Positions 46,151-58,000 of a stretch of 64,000 bases of DNA are shown one piece after another (position 1 is the first letter of the stretch; each line of letters opens with the position of its first letter). The notes below the pieces were generated by a model. That model saw nothing but the letters and a program-made list of their open reading frames with translations. It ran no database searches and had not been told where the DNA came from. The DNA lies in the NCBI GenBank assembly GCA_021186555.1, contig JAJKFL010000004.1, forward strand, positions 41,584,351-41,648,350, written 5' to 3'. A program made the translations under genes and the position numbers. This DNA is from Reticulitermes speratus. Lineage: Eukaryota; Arthropoda; Insecta; Blattodea; Rhinotermitidae.

Positions 46151-46210
46151 TAGTTTGCTTGATCTGTACTGTCGATGAGCGACACGCACTCTACGGAGCC
46201 AGAACACCAC
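46112..46210. repeat. 39-bp perfect-type hairpin at the 5' end of the RT fragment
   Basis: 46112-46150 (gtggtgttctggctctgtag to cgctcatcga) is inversely repeated at 46172-46210 with one mismatch, around a 21-bp spacer. The left copy is coding sequence of the RT fragment. The right copy is therefore an inverted duplicate of element sequence. Confidence 0.9.
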
Positions 46211-46704
46211 ATTTCAAAGTAAGCTGTATTCATTAAATTTTTAAAGCTGTAATTTCCAAATGAAAACATGATCTTTAAGAATGAATCCATATAGCTGTGT
46301 GCAATGTATTGAAACTCGGTCTCTATTATTCTACATTAATTTCTGTTTCTTTGCAGTTATTTTCATTGCTTCTTCTGGTTTGATACCAAGACACTTGGTT
46401 TACATCAAACTTTCAAAAGCACCATAAACATCTCATGACAAGTGCTCACTGGAATGCCCAAGACACTGTCATAATTACGCATGCCACTTGCTCATTCTGT
46501 CTGCTAGCATTGTTGTCACTTGTCAGCAAGAGACCTTTGCTGTTGTAAGAACAGTATGAGAGTGACTTACTTATTGCTTTAGTTTCTGGGGACTGTGTTT
46601 GGGTGTTGCATTTGTGACAGATCACGGGCTTAGCTATAAAATTTCACGTGAAGCCACTAACATAATTTGTCGATTCAAACTGACTGTTGAATAAAAATTA
46701 TGTT

Positions 46705-46870
46705 ATGAGATTTGAGGTTCTGACAGCAGGGTTGCTGAGGATTCAGTTCTTCTGGGATGCAACACTGTGTCATTGGGTGAGTGGTTCCTGAAATTTCAAA
46801 GGATGAAATAAAGAACCACTCATCCAGTGACACACCAGCACATTCTCACAGACCTGAATCCTCATAAATT
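46705..46870. repeat. Fold-back repeat, 'ttctgggatgtga' family
   Basis: Left arm 'gaggattcagttcttctggg' with 'cactgtgtcattgggtgag'. Right arm 'ccactcatccagtgacacac' with 'acagacctgaatcctc'. Confidence 0.75.
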
Positions 46871-46895
46871 ATGTTGACATGAGCACTAGGTGGAA

Positions 46896-46996
46896 GAGGC
46901 TGGTTGTCTTTGGTAAACAGTTGGTACAGTAGATCAGTGTCTCTAGAGGCTGGTTGTCTTTGGTAAACAGTTGGTACAGTAGATCAGTGTCTCTAG
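46896..46996. repeat. 50-bp tandem duplication
   Basis: Two identical copies of gaggctggttgtctttggta continuing to 'agatcagtgtctcta'. Confidence 0.95.
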
Positions 46997-48295
46997 AGGT
47001 GAACACAGGTAACAGTGATACGCCATTGGAGCTGATTATGACATCGTCCAGGTGATAGTGTGTGTAAAATTATTGGTGCTTTTGACATGAAGTGAAGTGC
47101 AGTGGGTGTTGCAAGGTGCTGTGTTAGATGGTACATGGATGTGCTGAGTGCATAGACCATATAGTTGGAGGCGACTGACCGCTACAGCTGCATTACTTGC
47201 TTCATGTGAGATTTCAGATTTAACATCCCAGAATAGTGAAGGTGTCTGCTTTCTTAATGTCTGCCTGTAGTGTTGATTTGTGGATCAACTTTGTAGCATG
47301 TCATTCCATGGCCAGTGTCTGACAGTGATGGAGAGGATTGTAGGCTGGACAGTAGCGCAACACTTCCATTTTGAAATGCTACTCCTGGATAGTGAGAAAA
47401 CAGTCACACATTGCTCTTCTCTGCTGGTAGCACGGTCAGAATATTTGCACTGGGTGGTGGTCAGGGTGTGTTCCAGCTTCCTGGCACACTTCCTCTGACA
47501 CATGTGATGGTGGTTTTTCTATTGCCCTTTCCTCTCCACACATAAGGTTCTTGGTGCAGTCACAAAAGTTCATTTCCTCAAGGAGTGCAGTAGTTGTGTG
47601 ATGTCAGTCAAGTTGACAGCATGTTTGTGCTGTGCATGTGCGCAAGCACACACAGGTGCTTCTCAGTCTCTGTCTCCTCATGGTGTTTTGGTGCTGCCTT
47701 GCTCAAAGGTTAGGTGACCGATGGTGTCCCAGTCACTATGAGGCAGTCTTATGATGAGCTTCAGACAAATAATTTGACAGTGCGTTGCCATAATGTCAAG
47801 GTCCCATCTACTGAATTGAATGTGTTCTTTGACCAGCATGTACCAGCAGTCAGAGGTCATCTATGTAGTAGTGATTGGTGGATCCATATTTCATCCTTGA
47901 AAATACAGTGATGATGGTGTTCTCTGCATCTTGAGAGAAGTCAGTTCACCAAGTAGGTGGAGTTTCTTTCTTCTTGAGCCTTCTAGGTCACATGCTGTTG
48001 TGTGAGCTCCCCCATAGAGACATATACGTACTGTAATAACTGCTTTAAAGCTCTTGTGGTTAGTGGATTATGCTGACCCAATTTTGGGTCTCTTGCACTG
48101 CATGGCAGCAAGGTGTATTGCCTGTGGTTTGAAGGAACATGCTGTCCTTGTCTTAATAATCAGAATGGGTAAAATAAGAATGCTGTCTGTCGATATATAT
48201 ATGCAGGTATATTGCTATGGGACAGGGGAGTAGCCACTGCTTGGTCTGAGCCAGTAGGATGACTGCACCATGAGTGGAAATTGGATTTAACTTTT
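46997..48295. other. No supported feature
   Basis: No exon recognised. The opposite-strand open frames at 47280-47503 overlap almost completely and lack similarity. Confidence 0.4.
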
Positions 48296-48460
48296 AGCTG
48301 TGTGATGTGACGATGTGACTGTGTGACTGTGAGACTGTGTGACTGTGAGACTGTGTGACTGTGACTGTGAGACTGAGTGACTGTGAGACTGAGACTGTGT
48401 GACTGTGAGACTGTGTGACTGTGAGACTCTGTGACTGTGAGACTGTGTGACTGTGAGACC
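48296..48460. repeat. TGTGACTGTGAGAC-type minisatellite
   Basis: Irregular 6-14 bp units of gtgactgtgagact. Confidence 0.93.
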
Positions 48461-48540
48461 CTATTTTGAAGTTATATTAACTAATGAAAATTCAGATATC
48501 AGATAACCTGATAATTGACTACAGCTACTGCTGTTCATTT

Positions 48541-48551
48541 ACTGCTACTAT

Positions 48552-48591
<40 letters not shown>

Positions 48592-48642
48592 GCTGCTGCT
48601 GCTACTACTGCTACTGCTGCTACTACTACTGCTACTGCCACT
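48541..48642. repeat. TAC/TGC trinucleotide microsatellite
   Basis: (CTA)n followed by mixed ctg/cta units, ending in gccactgcgt. Confidence 0.95.
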
Positions 48643-49689
48643 GCGTCATGCCCTTGTAAGGGAGTTAAGTATTACGTTCTAGTGCTCCATGCTTCTGTTT
48701 CAGGAATTTCTGTCAATAAAAATATTACAACTATGGGTCACTAATCCTAAATTACAAGCTGTTACACCCATAGGCATTGATACCACATTTTGAGGCAACT
48801 GATGAAATGGTTTGATCCAGGAAAATATCAATGTCACTTTTACCTCTGTAGTCCTTTGTTACGTGGCATGTTAGGATTGTCATAATTGTAAAAGATATGC
48901 CATTATGTTTGTAACTAATATGTACCAAAGAAAGAGCTTAACATAACATATCATTAGGTGAGGTATGTTAATTTACATAATCCCATGTGTTTTATGAGTT
49001 TTTGAATAAGCCGGATCCTGACAGCACTCTTATGTGGCACTTTTATGCTTACAAACATAAATATTGTCTGATACCAAACATCATAGTTAGGACTCTAGCT
49101 TGTATTCTAGAGGTTTCCTGTTCAAACCCTGGCCTCAGAACCAAATGTTATACGTGGGATTTCCTATTGAGTTTTCAGTCATTCAAAGCAAATACTGGTT
49201 TATTGGGGTACAGAAAGGCAGGAATAAAAGGTTGGAAGGAGATAAAGGAGACTGAAGAAGAAAGGAGAGAGGAATGACAGTGTGATGCTTAAATAAAAGG
49301 AATATGGGAGCAAACAATGGAGATAAAGGTACAAAAGGGATACAGGAAAGGACAAAGTGGATGACACATAAAGGTATGAAAGACATGATGTCCCACAAAA
49401 CTTCAGTGGACCATTTCCACTAACACTGTAATAAGAACTGGTTGTATTTTGTAAACTGTGTAATGAACAAACATTCAAGTATATAGACCATATGCATGAA
49501 CTACAGTGGGGAAAGCATCACAGTCCAGTTTGAAGCTTGTATATTTTGATCCAGATAGCTTGACATGACAATCTTGCAGAAACAAATAATACAAACAAAG
49601 CAGCAGATTGAGATCAACATCAATCAGAGCTTTTACAGAAATTATTATGTTTTTACCAGCATAAATAGTTTGGCACTTTCCAGAGTTTT
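48643..49689. other. No supported feature
   Basis: No gene recognised. Purine-rich stretch at 49220-49350. Confidence 0.4.
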
Positions 49690-49930
49690 CCTTAATTTGA
49701 GATTTGAGATTGTTATGTTGGTGGATATTAATATTAGAGTCCTCTGGGATGTGACATTTGGTAGTGTGGTAGATGGATACCAATGTTTTGAAGGAACCTG
49801 CTTGCTTCTACAAATGCAAAAGATGGATTCCAGTCTTCTGGGATGTGACACTTGGTCACTGGGTGAGTGGTTCCAAACATTTTGAAGGAACATATTGCCT
49901 TAATCTTCAGGGATCAAGAGGTCCTAGGAG
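49690..49930. repeat. Nested fold-back family copies
   Basis: Two tandem left arms ('agagtcctctgggatgtgac' and 'ccagtcttctgggatgtgac') each lead into a 'ttttgaaggaac' hinge. The second hinge continues 'atattgccttaatcttcagg', a decayed hammerhead-like centre on the minus strand. Confidence 0.6.
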
Positions 49931-50254
49931 ATTGTGACACCACAGTATGTTGCAGGGATATGTTGGCCAGGTCTGATGGTTACTAGGTGGCTGGAATAGT
50001 TGGTAAGCTAACAGGGAGGTGTGGAAGGAGCAGATGGGGCCTTAAAAAGGGCAATAATTGGATAGGAAGTGGAGGGCTGGTCACTGACCAGTGGTCAACA
50101 GGGGAGCTGGTGGCTTCTGAACAGTGCAGTGGGAAAAGAGATGACAGGAAAAGAGGTGACAGTGAAGCACAGAGAGCAGTGTCCACCACTGGGCCAAACA
50201 CATCAGCTCAGCTGGTTCACAGGACACTGTGCAGCACCAGTATCTTCTTGGACG

Positions 50255-50385
50255 TCTTGGCTTTTAAAGATGAAGGCATTACATTCTTTGGAAATGTTGG
50301 GAACCACTTGGCCAAGGGCACAGTGTCACATCCCAGAAAACTTGAATCTTCATCAGTACTGCTTTGAGAACCTCAAATCCCATAT
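50255..50385. repeat. Fold-back family right arm
   Basis: 'gatgaaggcattacattctt' and 'tggaaatgttgggaaccact', then 'cagtgtcacatcccagaaaa' and 'cttgaatcttcatcagtact'. A left arm is not adjacent, although 49690-49930 may be its partner. Confidence 0.55.
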
Positions 50386-50426
50386 ATGTTATGTCAATGT
50401 ATGCATGACTGCAAGGTGGGTGGTAC

Positions 50427-50562
50427 TGCGTTATCAGTGGACATGGTACTGCGTTATCAGTGGACATGGTACTGCGTTATCAGTGGACATGGTACTGCGT
50501 TATCAGTGGACATGGTACTGCGTTATCAGTGGACATGGTACTGCGTTATCAGTGGACATGTC
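50427..50562. repeat. 23-bp minisatellite, about 6 units
   Basis: A 23-bp unit, ggtactgcgttatcagtgg plus acat, repeated without change. Confidence 0.96.
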
Positions 50563-50675
50563 CCAAAGGAACATTATGTAGCATATTAAAAATAAATTAG
50601 CAGGAACTGAACCTGCGTGCTGTTTTACATTATTATTAATATTATGATCATTTTACATCTGATGCAACTCCCTTA

Positions 50676-50830
50676 GGCTAGCAGTCTCATTGGGTGGTTG
50701 AATGGCAAGTAAACCAATGTTTCAAGAACCTCCTCTGCTCTCGTCATCAGTTCCTTGATGACGAGAACATAGATGGTTCTCGAAACATTGGTTTACTCAC
50801 TGTTCAACCACCAGACATGGCTGCTAGCCC
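50676..50830. repeat. Palindromic fold-back element with opposed hammerhead-like cores
   Basis: The arms 'ggctagcagtctcattgggt' / 'gacatggctgctagcc' and 'gtaaaccaatgtttc' / 'gaaacattggtttac' are inverse copies. The minus-strand centre reads CUGAUGA-C-GAGA...UUCU-GAAA-like. The plus-strand centre reads UUGAUGA-C-GAGAAC, loop, GUUCUC-GAAA-C. Helix II is preserved in both; helix I is not. Confidence 0.6.
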
Positions 50831-53279
50831 AAGAAAGTTTTGTTGAATTCAGTTGCCATGAGAGCTTTGGTTTATATATTGTACATCTAATTCAGAAACT
50901 TTTATCTTAACTAAACCCAGTAAAGTGATTGTAACATAAGTGGAATATCTCCTTAAGCATATTGTTTTTGACTTTAACCATTTTGTAGCCCTGTGGAAGG
51001 CTTCTGACATAATTTTCTCATACAGGCTGACTGTCAGAAGCCTGAGGTCGCCAACTTTACTCATTTGCTGCCAAATAATGATCATGTACTGAGTGTCTTT
51101 TATGTTCTGTGACATCACAAGTAGTTGACATGCAGGAACAGTAGCTTATACAAGGACATTATGGTACCTGTCAGCTGGTATCACTCTTCACTCAGGTTGT
51201 TTCACATGAAGTTTATTGTATTGCAGTTAATGTTAGGTTTTTACTCACCATGTTTAAACGTGCTTTGGCTTGCAGACACAAGTTTTATAAGTTCAGCAAG
51301 CAAGTGGGAAGTGCGTAGTGACAGTTGGCAGATACAGTAATGTTGTATTTTCCCATGACAAAGCATATTTATTTTTCTGTTTTCCTGAAGAATTTAATTT
51401 GTAGCTGGTGGGAGTGAGATGGAAAATAAAAATGTTAGAAACGTTCAATATCAATTCAGTATGTCTCCCAGAGTGTTCGTGGTTCTTGTTTAGCTGTGTA
51501 GAAGGAGTGACTGTTGTAATTGTCATTAATGAGTGTGATCTTTATAATAAAGATGATAGATGCTTTCTTGAAAGTGGTGATCAAACCTTTTAAGTATTAT
51601 GAAGCTGAACTTTCATACTTAAAGGCTTTACTATATTAGGCTTTGGTCAGCAATGTGCCATGGTATTTCTTATCATGTTTTCATGATCTTTTAAAAGCTT
51701 ATTTATAGGTCTGTCCAGGTTAAAGTCTGATGTAAAAAGGCTGTTGGCTGTTCAGTAGGTAAGGTTCCATAGCCTGTAACTTCTGTATTGATGTAGCATT
51801 TTATTTTGCAGACCTGTACTCCTGATCTTGTCCTATGAGACTATCATTTGTTTGTGCCACTGAAGTCTGCCGTTTCCACACCAGTAAGGAAGTGGAAATG
51901 GCTGTTCATTAATGGTTGTGAATGCAAGAGCCCTATTTTGACAGTGACAGAATTTTTAAACCCATGCAAGATGGTATAAATGAGCTGCATTTAACGTTGT
52001 AATGACTTCTGATTTAATTTTTATGAACTAGGGAACCTTACTTATTGAACGTCTTTCATACAAGTAATGATGAGTGAACATGCTTTTCCTTACACTGAAA
52101 TCTAACACATGATCAACTGGAAAACTTTGGGAAGTGCTTGCACTAAGTGGAACACTACTATGCCAGCCATTCATTCTCGTAAACATGTTGCATTAAAGAA
52201 CAAATGAGCTGAACTCACATGATGTTAATGGTTAGCAATAGTGTTAGTGTGTTGTCATGGTTACAGGTGAAGAGCGACCAGAATCAGGTGTTCCTGGTCC
52301 AAATTCTTGCTCAGCCTATAATTCACACAGACACTGTCTCACAAAGAGTAAAATGGGGACAAAGGAAGAATGGTTAGAGTTGCCACCTGTCTTCATTTTG
52401 ACCAAATGTTACAACTGAGTATTTGCACTCTAACTTATGTTCTGGAGGTTCTGGGTTCAACTGTTGGCCCAGAAACCAGCTGTCTTGGTTAATGTTTCTT
52501 CATGGCCATTCTCACTATTGATTAAGACCATTTCTTTCAGCATCCTTTCATTTGATACTGTATGTTCTGAGCTACTGACAGCATCATTAAATAGCCATAA
52601 ATAAATATGTTTTTGTTCATAAGAGACAGTGAATGACACTGACTAACACAGTTGCTGAACACCACATTTAGTGGGGAAATTTACAGGTTTAGGGCCTCCA
52701 CTTCCTCCCCCAGTAAAATGTACAAGAAGGCATACATAAAAACTGGTACTTTGTCTCTCTCTCTTCTTTTTTAATTTAGACCATAAGATTTGGTAAGAGA
52801 GAGGAACATTTTTCTCAATACAATAACTTATTTGTGATTCTGCATTAAAAGAATTCAATTTTTATTGAACTGATTCTCAAGGCACTTCCTAAACTGATAT
52901 TCATCATATGCTGCTGCTGCTGCTGAAAGTAGTACAGGCAGCACAGATGTTACTCAAATGTTACACAGGTACATAACATCAGCATCACTGATTGGAAGAA
53001 TAGTGATAAAAATTGGCTATGCCTAAGCACCATGCTATGAAAGCATACAGAGACTGTGTTGATAAAGCTCCATACATTCAGTGTTACATGGATATGAGGA
53101 GTGGTTATGCCCCAACTGCTTAATGCCAGCATGGTGGATAATACGTGGGTTAGTTTGAGAGGCAGTGTGACATCACAGAAGTTATTGTTTTGAATTTTAG
53201 AAACACAAGTCTCATTTAGTCTCAGCTTCCTGATTAGAGGAGTCTCATTTTACTCAAACTGAAGCAGAATATATCATAC
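50831..53279. other. No supported feature
   Basis: AT-rich, CpG-poor. No exon recognised. A short (CTG)n is at 52910-52925. Confidence 0.4.
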
Positions 53280-53332
53280 TAATAATCATCATCATAATCA
53301 TAGTCATCATGGTCATCATCATCATCGTCATC
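53280..53332. repeat. ATC trinucleotide microsatellite
   Basis: Imperfect (ATC)n. It produces an Asp-rich tail in an otherwise unsupported minus-strand open frame. Confidence 0.9.
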
Positions 53333-53810
53333 CAGGCAGTGGACTGCTTCTGTTCTTTGCTTTTTATTCTTCAGATTTTTGGTATCCTTGTGTCTACTTA
53401 CATTTGTAACTTTCAGTCTTTCTTTGATGTCAGAATGTCTTTGGTGGTCTAAACAGTGAGGCGTGCTAGTGATTTCAAATTTTTGGGATCCTTGTGGTTT
53501 AAGTTCCAGATTTAAGTACCCCAATTTTATGTTGCTCTTGATGTAATATTGTGTAGGTATAATTTTATATGAACTGACATTTGTGTACCAGAATTTCTTG
53601 TTTACTATTTTATTGTATATGTCTCTATTTTTGTTCATTTCATACATCCTGCCTTCTACGTAAACACTACCACCAAATACTTTTATTGCTTTTCAATTTA
53701 TTACTGTTTTCCCTCTTTGAATATTTCTTCTAATTAAAAAACAGTGAACAAGAATCTCATGAAACATGATTACAGTATATAATTTACTATTGTATTCACC
53801 GTGCATCTTG

Positions 53811-53994
53811 TATAAATTAAAATTAAAACCAACTTGATGCACACACACTATTAAAAAAACTTTAATAGTAGATTAAGTAACCCGACATGAAGATGGTCAG
53901 GTACCTGACCGAAACATGTCGGGTTAATTAATCTACTATTAAAGTTTTTTTTAATAGTGAGTGTGCATCAACTTGGTTTTAATTTTAATTTAAA
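53811..53994. repeat. Palindromic fold-back element with hammerhead-like centre
   Basis: Almost the whole 184 bp is self-complementary: 'accaacttgatgcacacaca' against 'gtgagtgtgcatcaacttgg', and 'tttaatagtagattaa' against 'ttaatctactattaaa'. The centre (53885-53925) reads AUGAAGA-U-GGUCAG/CUGACC-GAAA-CAUGUC. Helix II is a perfect 6 bp. The first core base is A and helix I is replaced by a gac-containing extension, so it is a deviant member. Confidence 0.65.
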
Positions 53995-55868
53995 ATAATG
54001 ATTACAGTATATTTCCTCAGGGTACAGATAATTAAATTTCATGAGGAAATGTTGTTCAGAGAAATGAACTGCAAATAGCAAACACACCATTGTATCACAG
54101 AGACAAAAGTGCCACAAAGATGTGTAGGGACTGTGGCTGTAAACATTCAACTAGATGAACTTATGCCCTAGCCCTTGTAGCCCTATAAATCTTGAGGCAG
54201 GCTCAGAAACATTCTGAACACACTGACACTGAAATGAGTAGCTTAACTACACTTCAGCTAATGTGGCTGCTGTTGAATAAGAGGCTGTAGTTAGCCTGGC
54301 AAACATTTTGAACACAGCGATGCTGAAAATTAAAGTCTTAATGCCTCTGCCGAGGCTGAAGTCCAGGCCATCCAGTCTACAGTGAATCACAATACTGATT
54401 TCAAATATTCCAGAGTGAATGTATTAATGTCTGTCGAATGCTGCAGTTACATTTTGTCAGAATGAAAGATGGCAGCCCTAGGTTTACACCACAACATAGA
54501 TAAAATAGTTATGCACAGCAGAGACACCTGAGAGAGGATCTTGTACAAGTTTATCTGAATTAAACCAGTCAGAGGTGTGATCAGCTCTGGTAAACAGATG
54601 AATGTTTATGTGAACAGTTGAGAAAGTATTATAACACCATACTTAGTGCTATTCAGCTTTTAGCAATCAATGGGCTATGATATAGCCTTGCATTACAAAT
54701 TAATCATATTTTGAATTAACTGCATTAAGAAGTACCTAAATCCTCTGTTTAAAGCTGGGGAACATCACGTGCTTCAAATTATATGGTATTTCACATTAGC
54801 CAGTTTTGAATTAATGAGGTTTTGCTGTAGCTGGTCTGGAGACTACACCTGGTCCTCGGTGGGATTCAGGGTCTGTGAAAGTCTAATCAGGTAACTGTCT
54901 CAATATATAGAAAATAGAATGGTTGTAAAGACTTATATACAAAAGACAGTTCCTCTGTAGATTTTTAACTCCTGAAATAGATACCTTGTTACAGATAAGT
55001 CACAAGCCCCTACAAGCTGTTAATCAGATGCAGTGTACGCACACACACACGGATGTAACATACACAGTATTGTGCTTGTGGTTGTCTAGCCCAGACTTAA
55101 ACTTGTAACTGTGGAAGCTTCCTGAAACTTTTTATTATTCAAAATACTAAATAATTTTTCTGTCAGTTGATATTGTTCCGTGTTTATCTTAACCCTTTCG
55201 CAGTTGGGTGTATAGGTGGTGCAGCACCCTGTCAGGCCAGGTTTTTCACAATATTAAAAAGAAGGAATTTGTGTAAAGTTTTCTGAATGGGATTTTAGTG
55301 CCCTCGGATGGGCATTGTTTATAAGAAAGTCCCCAGTACTTTTGTCATGCTTTGGGCATGCTCTTAAGTTAATGAAGCCAGTTTGCCCTAAAGGCAAGTT
55401 TTGCAAATAACCAACTAAGTGTGAGGCAGAAGCAAATCATTGTCCTACCATATTGCGTAGAATGGTATTTGGGAGCATCAGCTATGGCTAGGTACATTTC
55501 TTTGTCACTTGCACTCACAAAATCTACTTACGATAAAGTCGGGTGTAACACCAACAAAGAGAGCATAAGTTTTTCAAGGTGTCATTTCTCAAATAGAACA
55601 AAGTTTGCTCCCATCTGGAATGTAACATAAAGAAACGGAACAGAGTTTATTGCCGTCAGGAACCTAACATAGACAAATAGAACAGAGGTTGTCTGCATCT
55701 TATACCTAACATAAACAGTGTCACTAAAAATATGCCAATATTGAGGTTACCTGGGAAGAAATACAATGTGATGAAGTGGATTGTGACCTTAGATGACCTC
55801 ATGAAGTGTGATAATGAGTGATATATATGACTATTGAAGTCTGAGTAAGAGACAAAACTATAGCTCAC
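53995..55868. other. No supported feature; probable 3' region of the SLC6 gene
   Basis: The SLC6 transcript must continue this way on the minus strand beyond 55869 if that donor is used. I could not recognise a terminal exon or a clear poly(A) site. Confidence 0.3.
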
Positions 55869-56069
55869 ATCTACATCTCCAATCATCTCCTTAGTGGATA
55901 CAGTTGTGTCGATTCGTCGGATAGCACCCTGGTGGATGTCAAGGTCAAGTTTGAGGCACTGGCAGCGTCGCAGTATGAAGACAATGGGCATTGGCAGAAT
56001 GCCTGCTGTGATCATGAGGCCAGCAACAAACATCACCCAGTCAGGATACGGTTCTGCAGCAGTTCTACC
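55869..56069 (-). CDS. SLC6 transporter exon (TM12 and start of C-terminus)
   Basis: Acceptor 'ccacccaccag' precedes GGT at 56069. The exon is in phase 0 with the preceding one. It encodes 67 residues: 'GRTAAEPYPDWVM', a hydrophobic TM12 ending 'GILPMPIVFILRR', then 'CLKLDLDIHQG' and 'RIDTTVSTKEMIGDVD' in the cytosolic tail. I place the donor at gtgagc (55868-55863), but the frame stays open to a stop at 55656-55658. If that stop is used, the protein gains about 70 extra residues without obvious family similarity. The TM12 sequence and the 'PYPDW' entry are typical of insect SLC6 amino-acid transporters. Confidence 0.85.
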
Positions 56070-56463
56070 CTGGTGGGTGGAACACATAGGGATAAATAAC
56101 AGTTATTCATGTTCTTTGTAAGGTTTTAAACATCCACGGCAAGTTAATGCGATTTGCCATGTCAAGATACAACACATTTCCAGTGTCTCAAACGTGTTAT
56201 ATGTCAGCATCTCCATCCTCAGGACCTGAAGTCACAATGCTCTCTCACCTGCCATGAGGTGTGCAGGCCTGACAAACCAGTAGTTTCACAACCTAAATCA
56301 CTTCCAACATTTCGCCACACTTTGTCATCTGTCACTCTGAAGTAACACTTCTTAATTGTTATTCATTTTTTGCTTCTCTTGAAATTATTGCCATGACAGC
56401 ACATTTGCCACATGGGGTTCGGGCAAAGGGACATCTTATGGATTTTATCGTTTTATTTTTTTT

Positions 56464-56479
56464 TGGGGGGGGGGGGGGG
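56464..56479. repeat. Poly-G run after poly-T, intronic
   Basis: About 15 G directly after a T run, inside the intron between the last two SLC6 exons. Confidence 0.9.
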
Positions 56480-56597
56480 CGAGGGTGGGAAGGAACTTCA
56501 CATCAGGGTGTGCAAAGTGTGATTTGTGAAGGAAGGGGTTAGAGGAGGGACAAAGTTTTGTTATAAAGCGTTAAACATATCAGTCAGTATTACGTAC

Positions 56598-56760
56598 TTC
56601 ATCAGCTTTCCAAGCATGATATTCTGGCTTGTTAATGATCATGAACACCAGCGATGACACAAGAATAACTGTCATTAGCAAAGGACCCAGAAACCTCCAT
56701 GTGATTTGCCAGTATAATCCAGGCCGGTAACCGGTCATATCTTCTATGTCTTGTGTGAAT
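56598..56760 (-). CDS. SLC6 transporter exon (TM11)
   Basis: Acceptor 'gatgttgcag' and donor 'gtacgt' bound 163 nt. The first base completes a split codon (aa|a, Lys) from the preceding exon, and 54 whole codons follow, ending in phase 0. It encodes FTQDIEDMTGYRPGLYWQIT, the loop between TM10 and TM11 that is nearly invariant in SLC6 proteins. TM11 ('LLMTVILVSSLVFMII') and the extracellular start 'NKPEYHAWKADE' before TM12 follow. Confidence 0.93.
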
Positions 56761-57469
56761 CTGCAACATCAAATCAGACCCACTTTTCAGCCTCAAGTTT
56801 CACATGTAATGTTGTACAGTTAATCTAGAATAAAGTGGATATACGACAGCTGCCAATTCCACCTTGTAGGAGATGCAAAATATGAAACAGCAACCATCTG
56901 AGATTACATTTCTGGAAGAAACAACATTAAGTGATACAACATTAACTGATCACATACTTCCATAAAAATTTGTGTATATTTCTGTATTCCTGTACGTGAA
57001 TGTATTACACTGGAATATTCCAAATATCAATAATCCAAAAGGCAGGATATGTTAAAACCTATTGCATATGCAAAATGACATTTGTAGAGATACATCAACA
57101 AGGAACACAGGCACGTGTCTCTGAGATGCTGAATATAATGCCTGTAACAGTGTGCAATTCAAGTGCAAGTTTGGAGACATTTGAACAACCTACAAGTTGT
57201 ACTATACATTTTTGTTAACAATACTCTGTGATTGAGCTAGATAAAGGTGATATCAGTGCTTGTTCTGCCAGTGTTAAAATGATACATTGTTACATGATCA
57301 CTGACTCTATTGAATGTTGTCCCAGATGTTTCCTGATGATAAGGAGGCTTAGCCTCTTCCATATCTTTGCATATGGACCTGCACTCAATGAAACCCAAAC
57401 ATTGTCTGTTTTTGCGATAGATAAAAGATAAAACTGTTCTATGCACAGCATGAAAGCATATAGTACTAG

Positions 57470-57610
57470 ATTAGGCTGAGTGGTCAGCTTCTTCCTTGGC
57501 TGCTTTATTGCCAGGGAAATGTCCCTCCACTATCCCCTGAATAGGAGGCTGTGGGCTCCAAATCTCTTACCCCTTCTGGGAATCGAAACATTATTTATTG
57601 GCAACTTTTC
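57470..57610. repeat. Possible SINE relic in SLC6 intron
   Basis: 'ggctgagtggtcagcttctt' with 'gctgctttattgccagggaa' resembles the 35040-35120 segment ('gaggtgagtggtcaacttca', 'ctgctgctttactgttgggg'). Boundaries are unclear. Confidence 0.35.
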
Positions 57611-57840
57611 ATTTACAGTTTTAAATCTTTTAAAACTCACAAAAAAGGTGAGTTTTGTGAGTTTTGGGCAGCCAGGTGCACAAAATAATACACTTTGTTG
57701 TTTGTCAGTATCTTGAACATCAAGACTAAACCTCACAACAGTTCTTTAAGAGTGTGAAAATGGAGTCAAATTTCAGTAAATCCTGATGAGTCTGTGATTG
57801 AGGAGAATTGTTATATCTGCTGTTGTAATGAATTACTTAC

Positions 57841-58000
57841 TTCTTGTGGCCATAGACATACATTACTGCAAGTGTTTCCAGTAAGGCTACCAACACAAGC
57901 CCAATTGTGCCAGCAAAAGAGTCAAACAGTTTGAGCCAGTATTCACCTGCACCTGTGCAGAATATGAGCCCCACGAAGAAACACGTTACACATACGACAC
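57841..58000 (-). CDS. SLC6 transporter exon (TM9-TM10)
   Basis: Acceptor 'ttacttctag' and donor 'gtaagt' bound 160 nt. Two bases complete Gly from the preceding exon, 52 codons follow and two bases remain. It encodes TM9 ('VVCVTCFFVGLIFCTGAGEY'), the short 'WLKLFDSFAGTIG' linker and TM10 ('LVLVALLETLAVMYVYG'). The 'TGAGEYW...FDSFAGT' and 'VMYVYG' signatures are diagnostic for this family. Confidence 0.95.

Noticed and set aside
47280..47503. Opposed 72-codon frames
   Set aside because: They overlap almost completely on opposite strands and neither resembles a known protein.
53279..53647. 122-codon minus-strand frame with an Asp-rich tail
   Set aside because: The tail is an ATC microsatellite and the rest has no family similarity.
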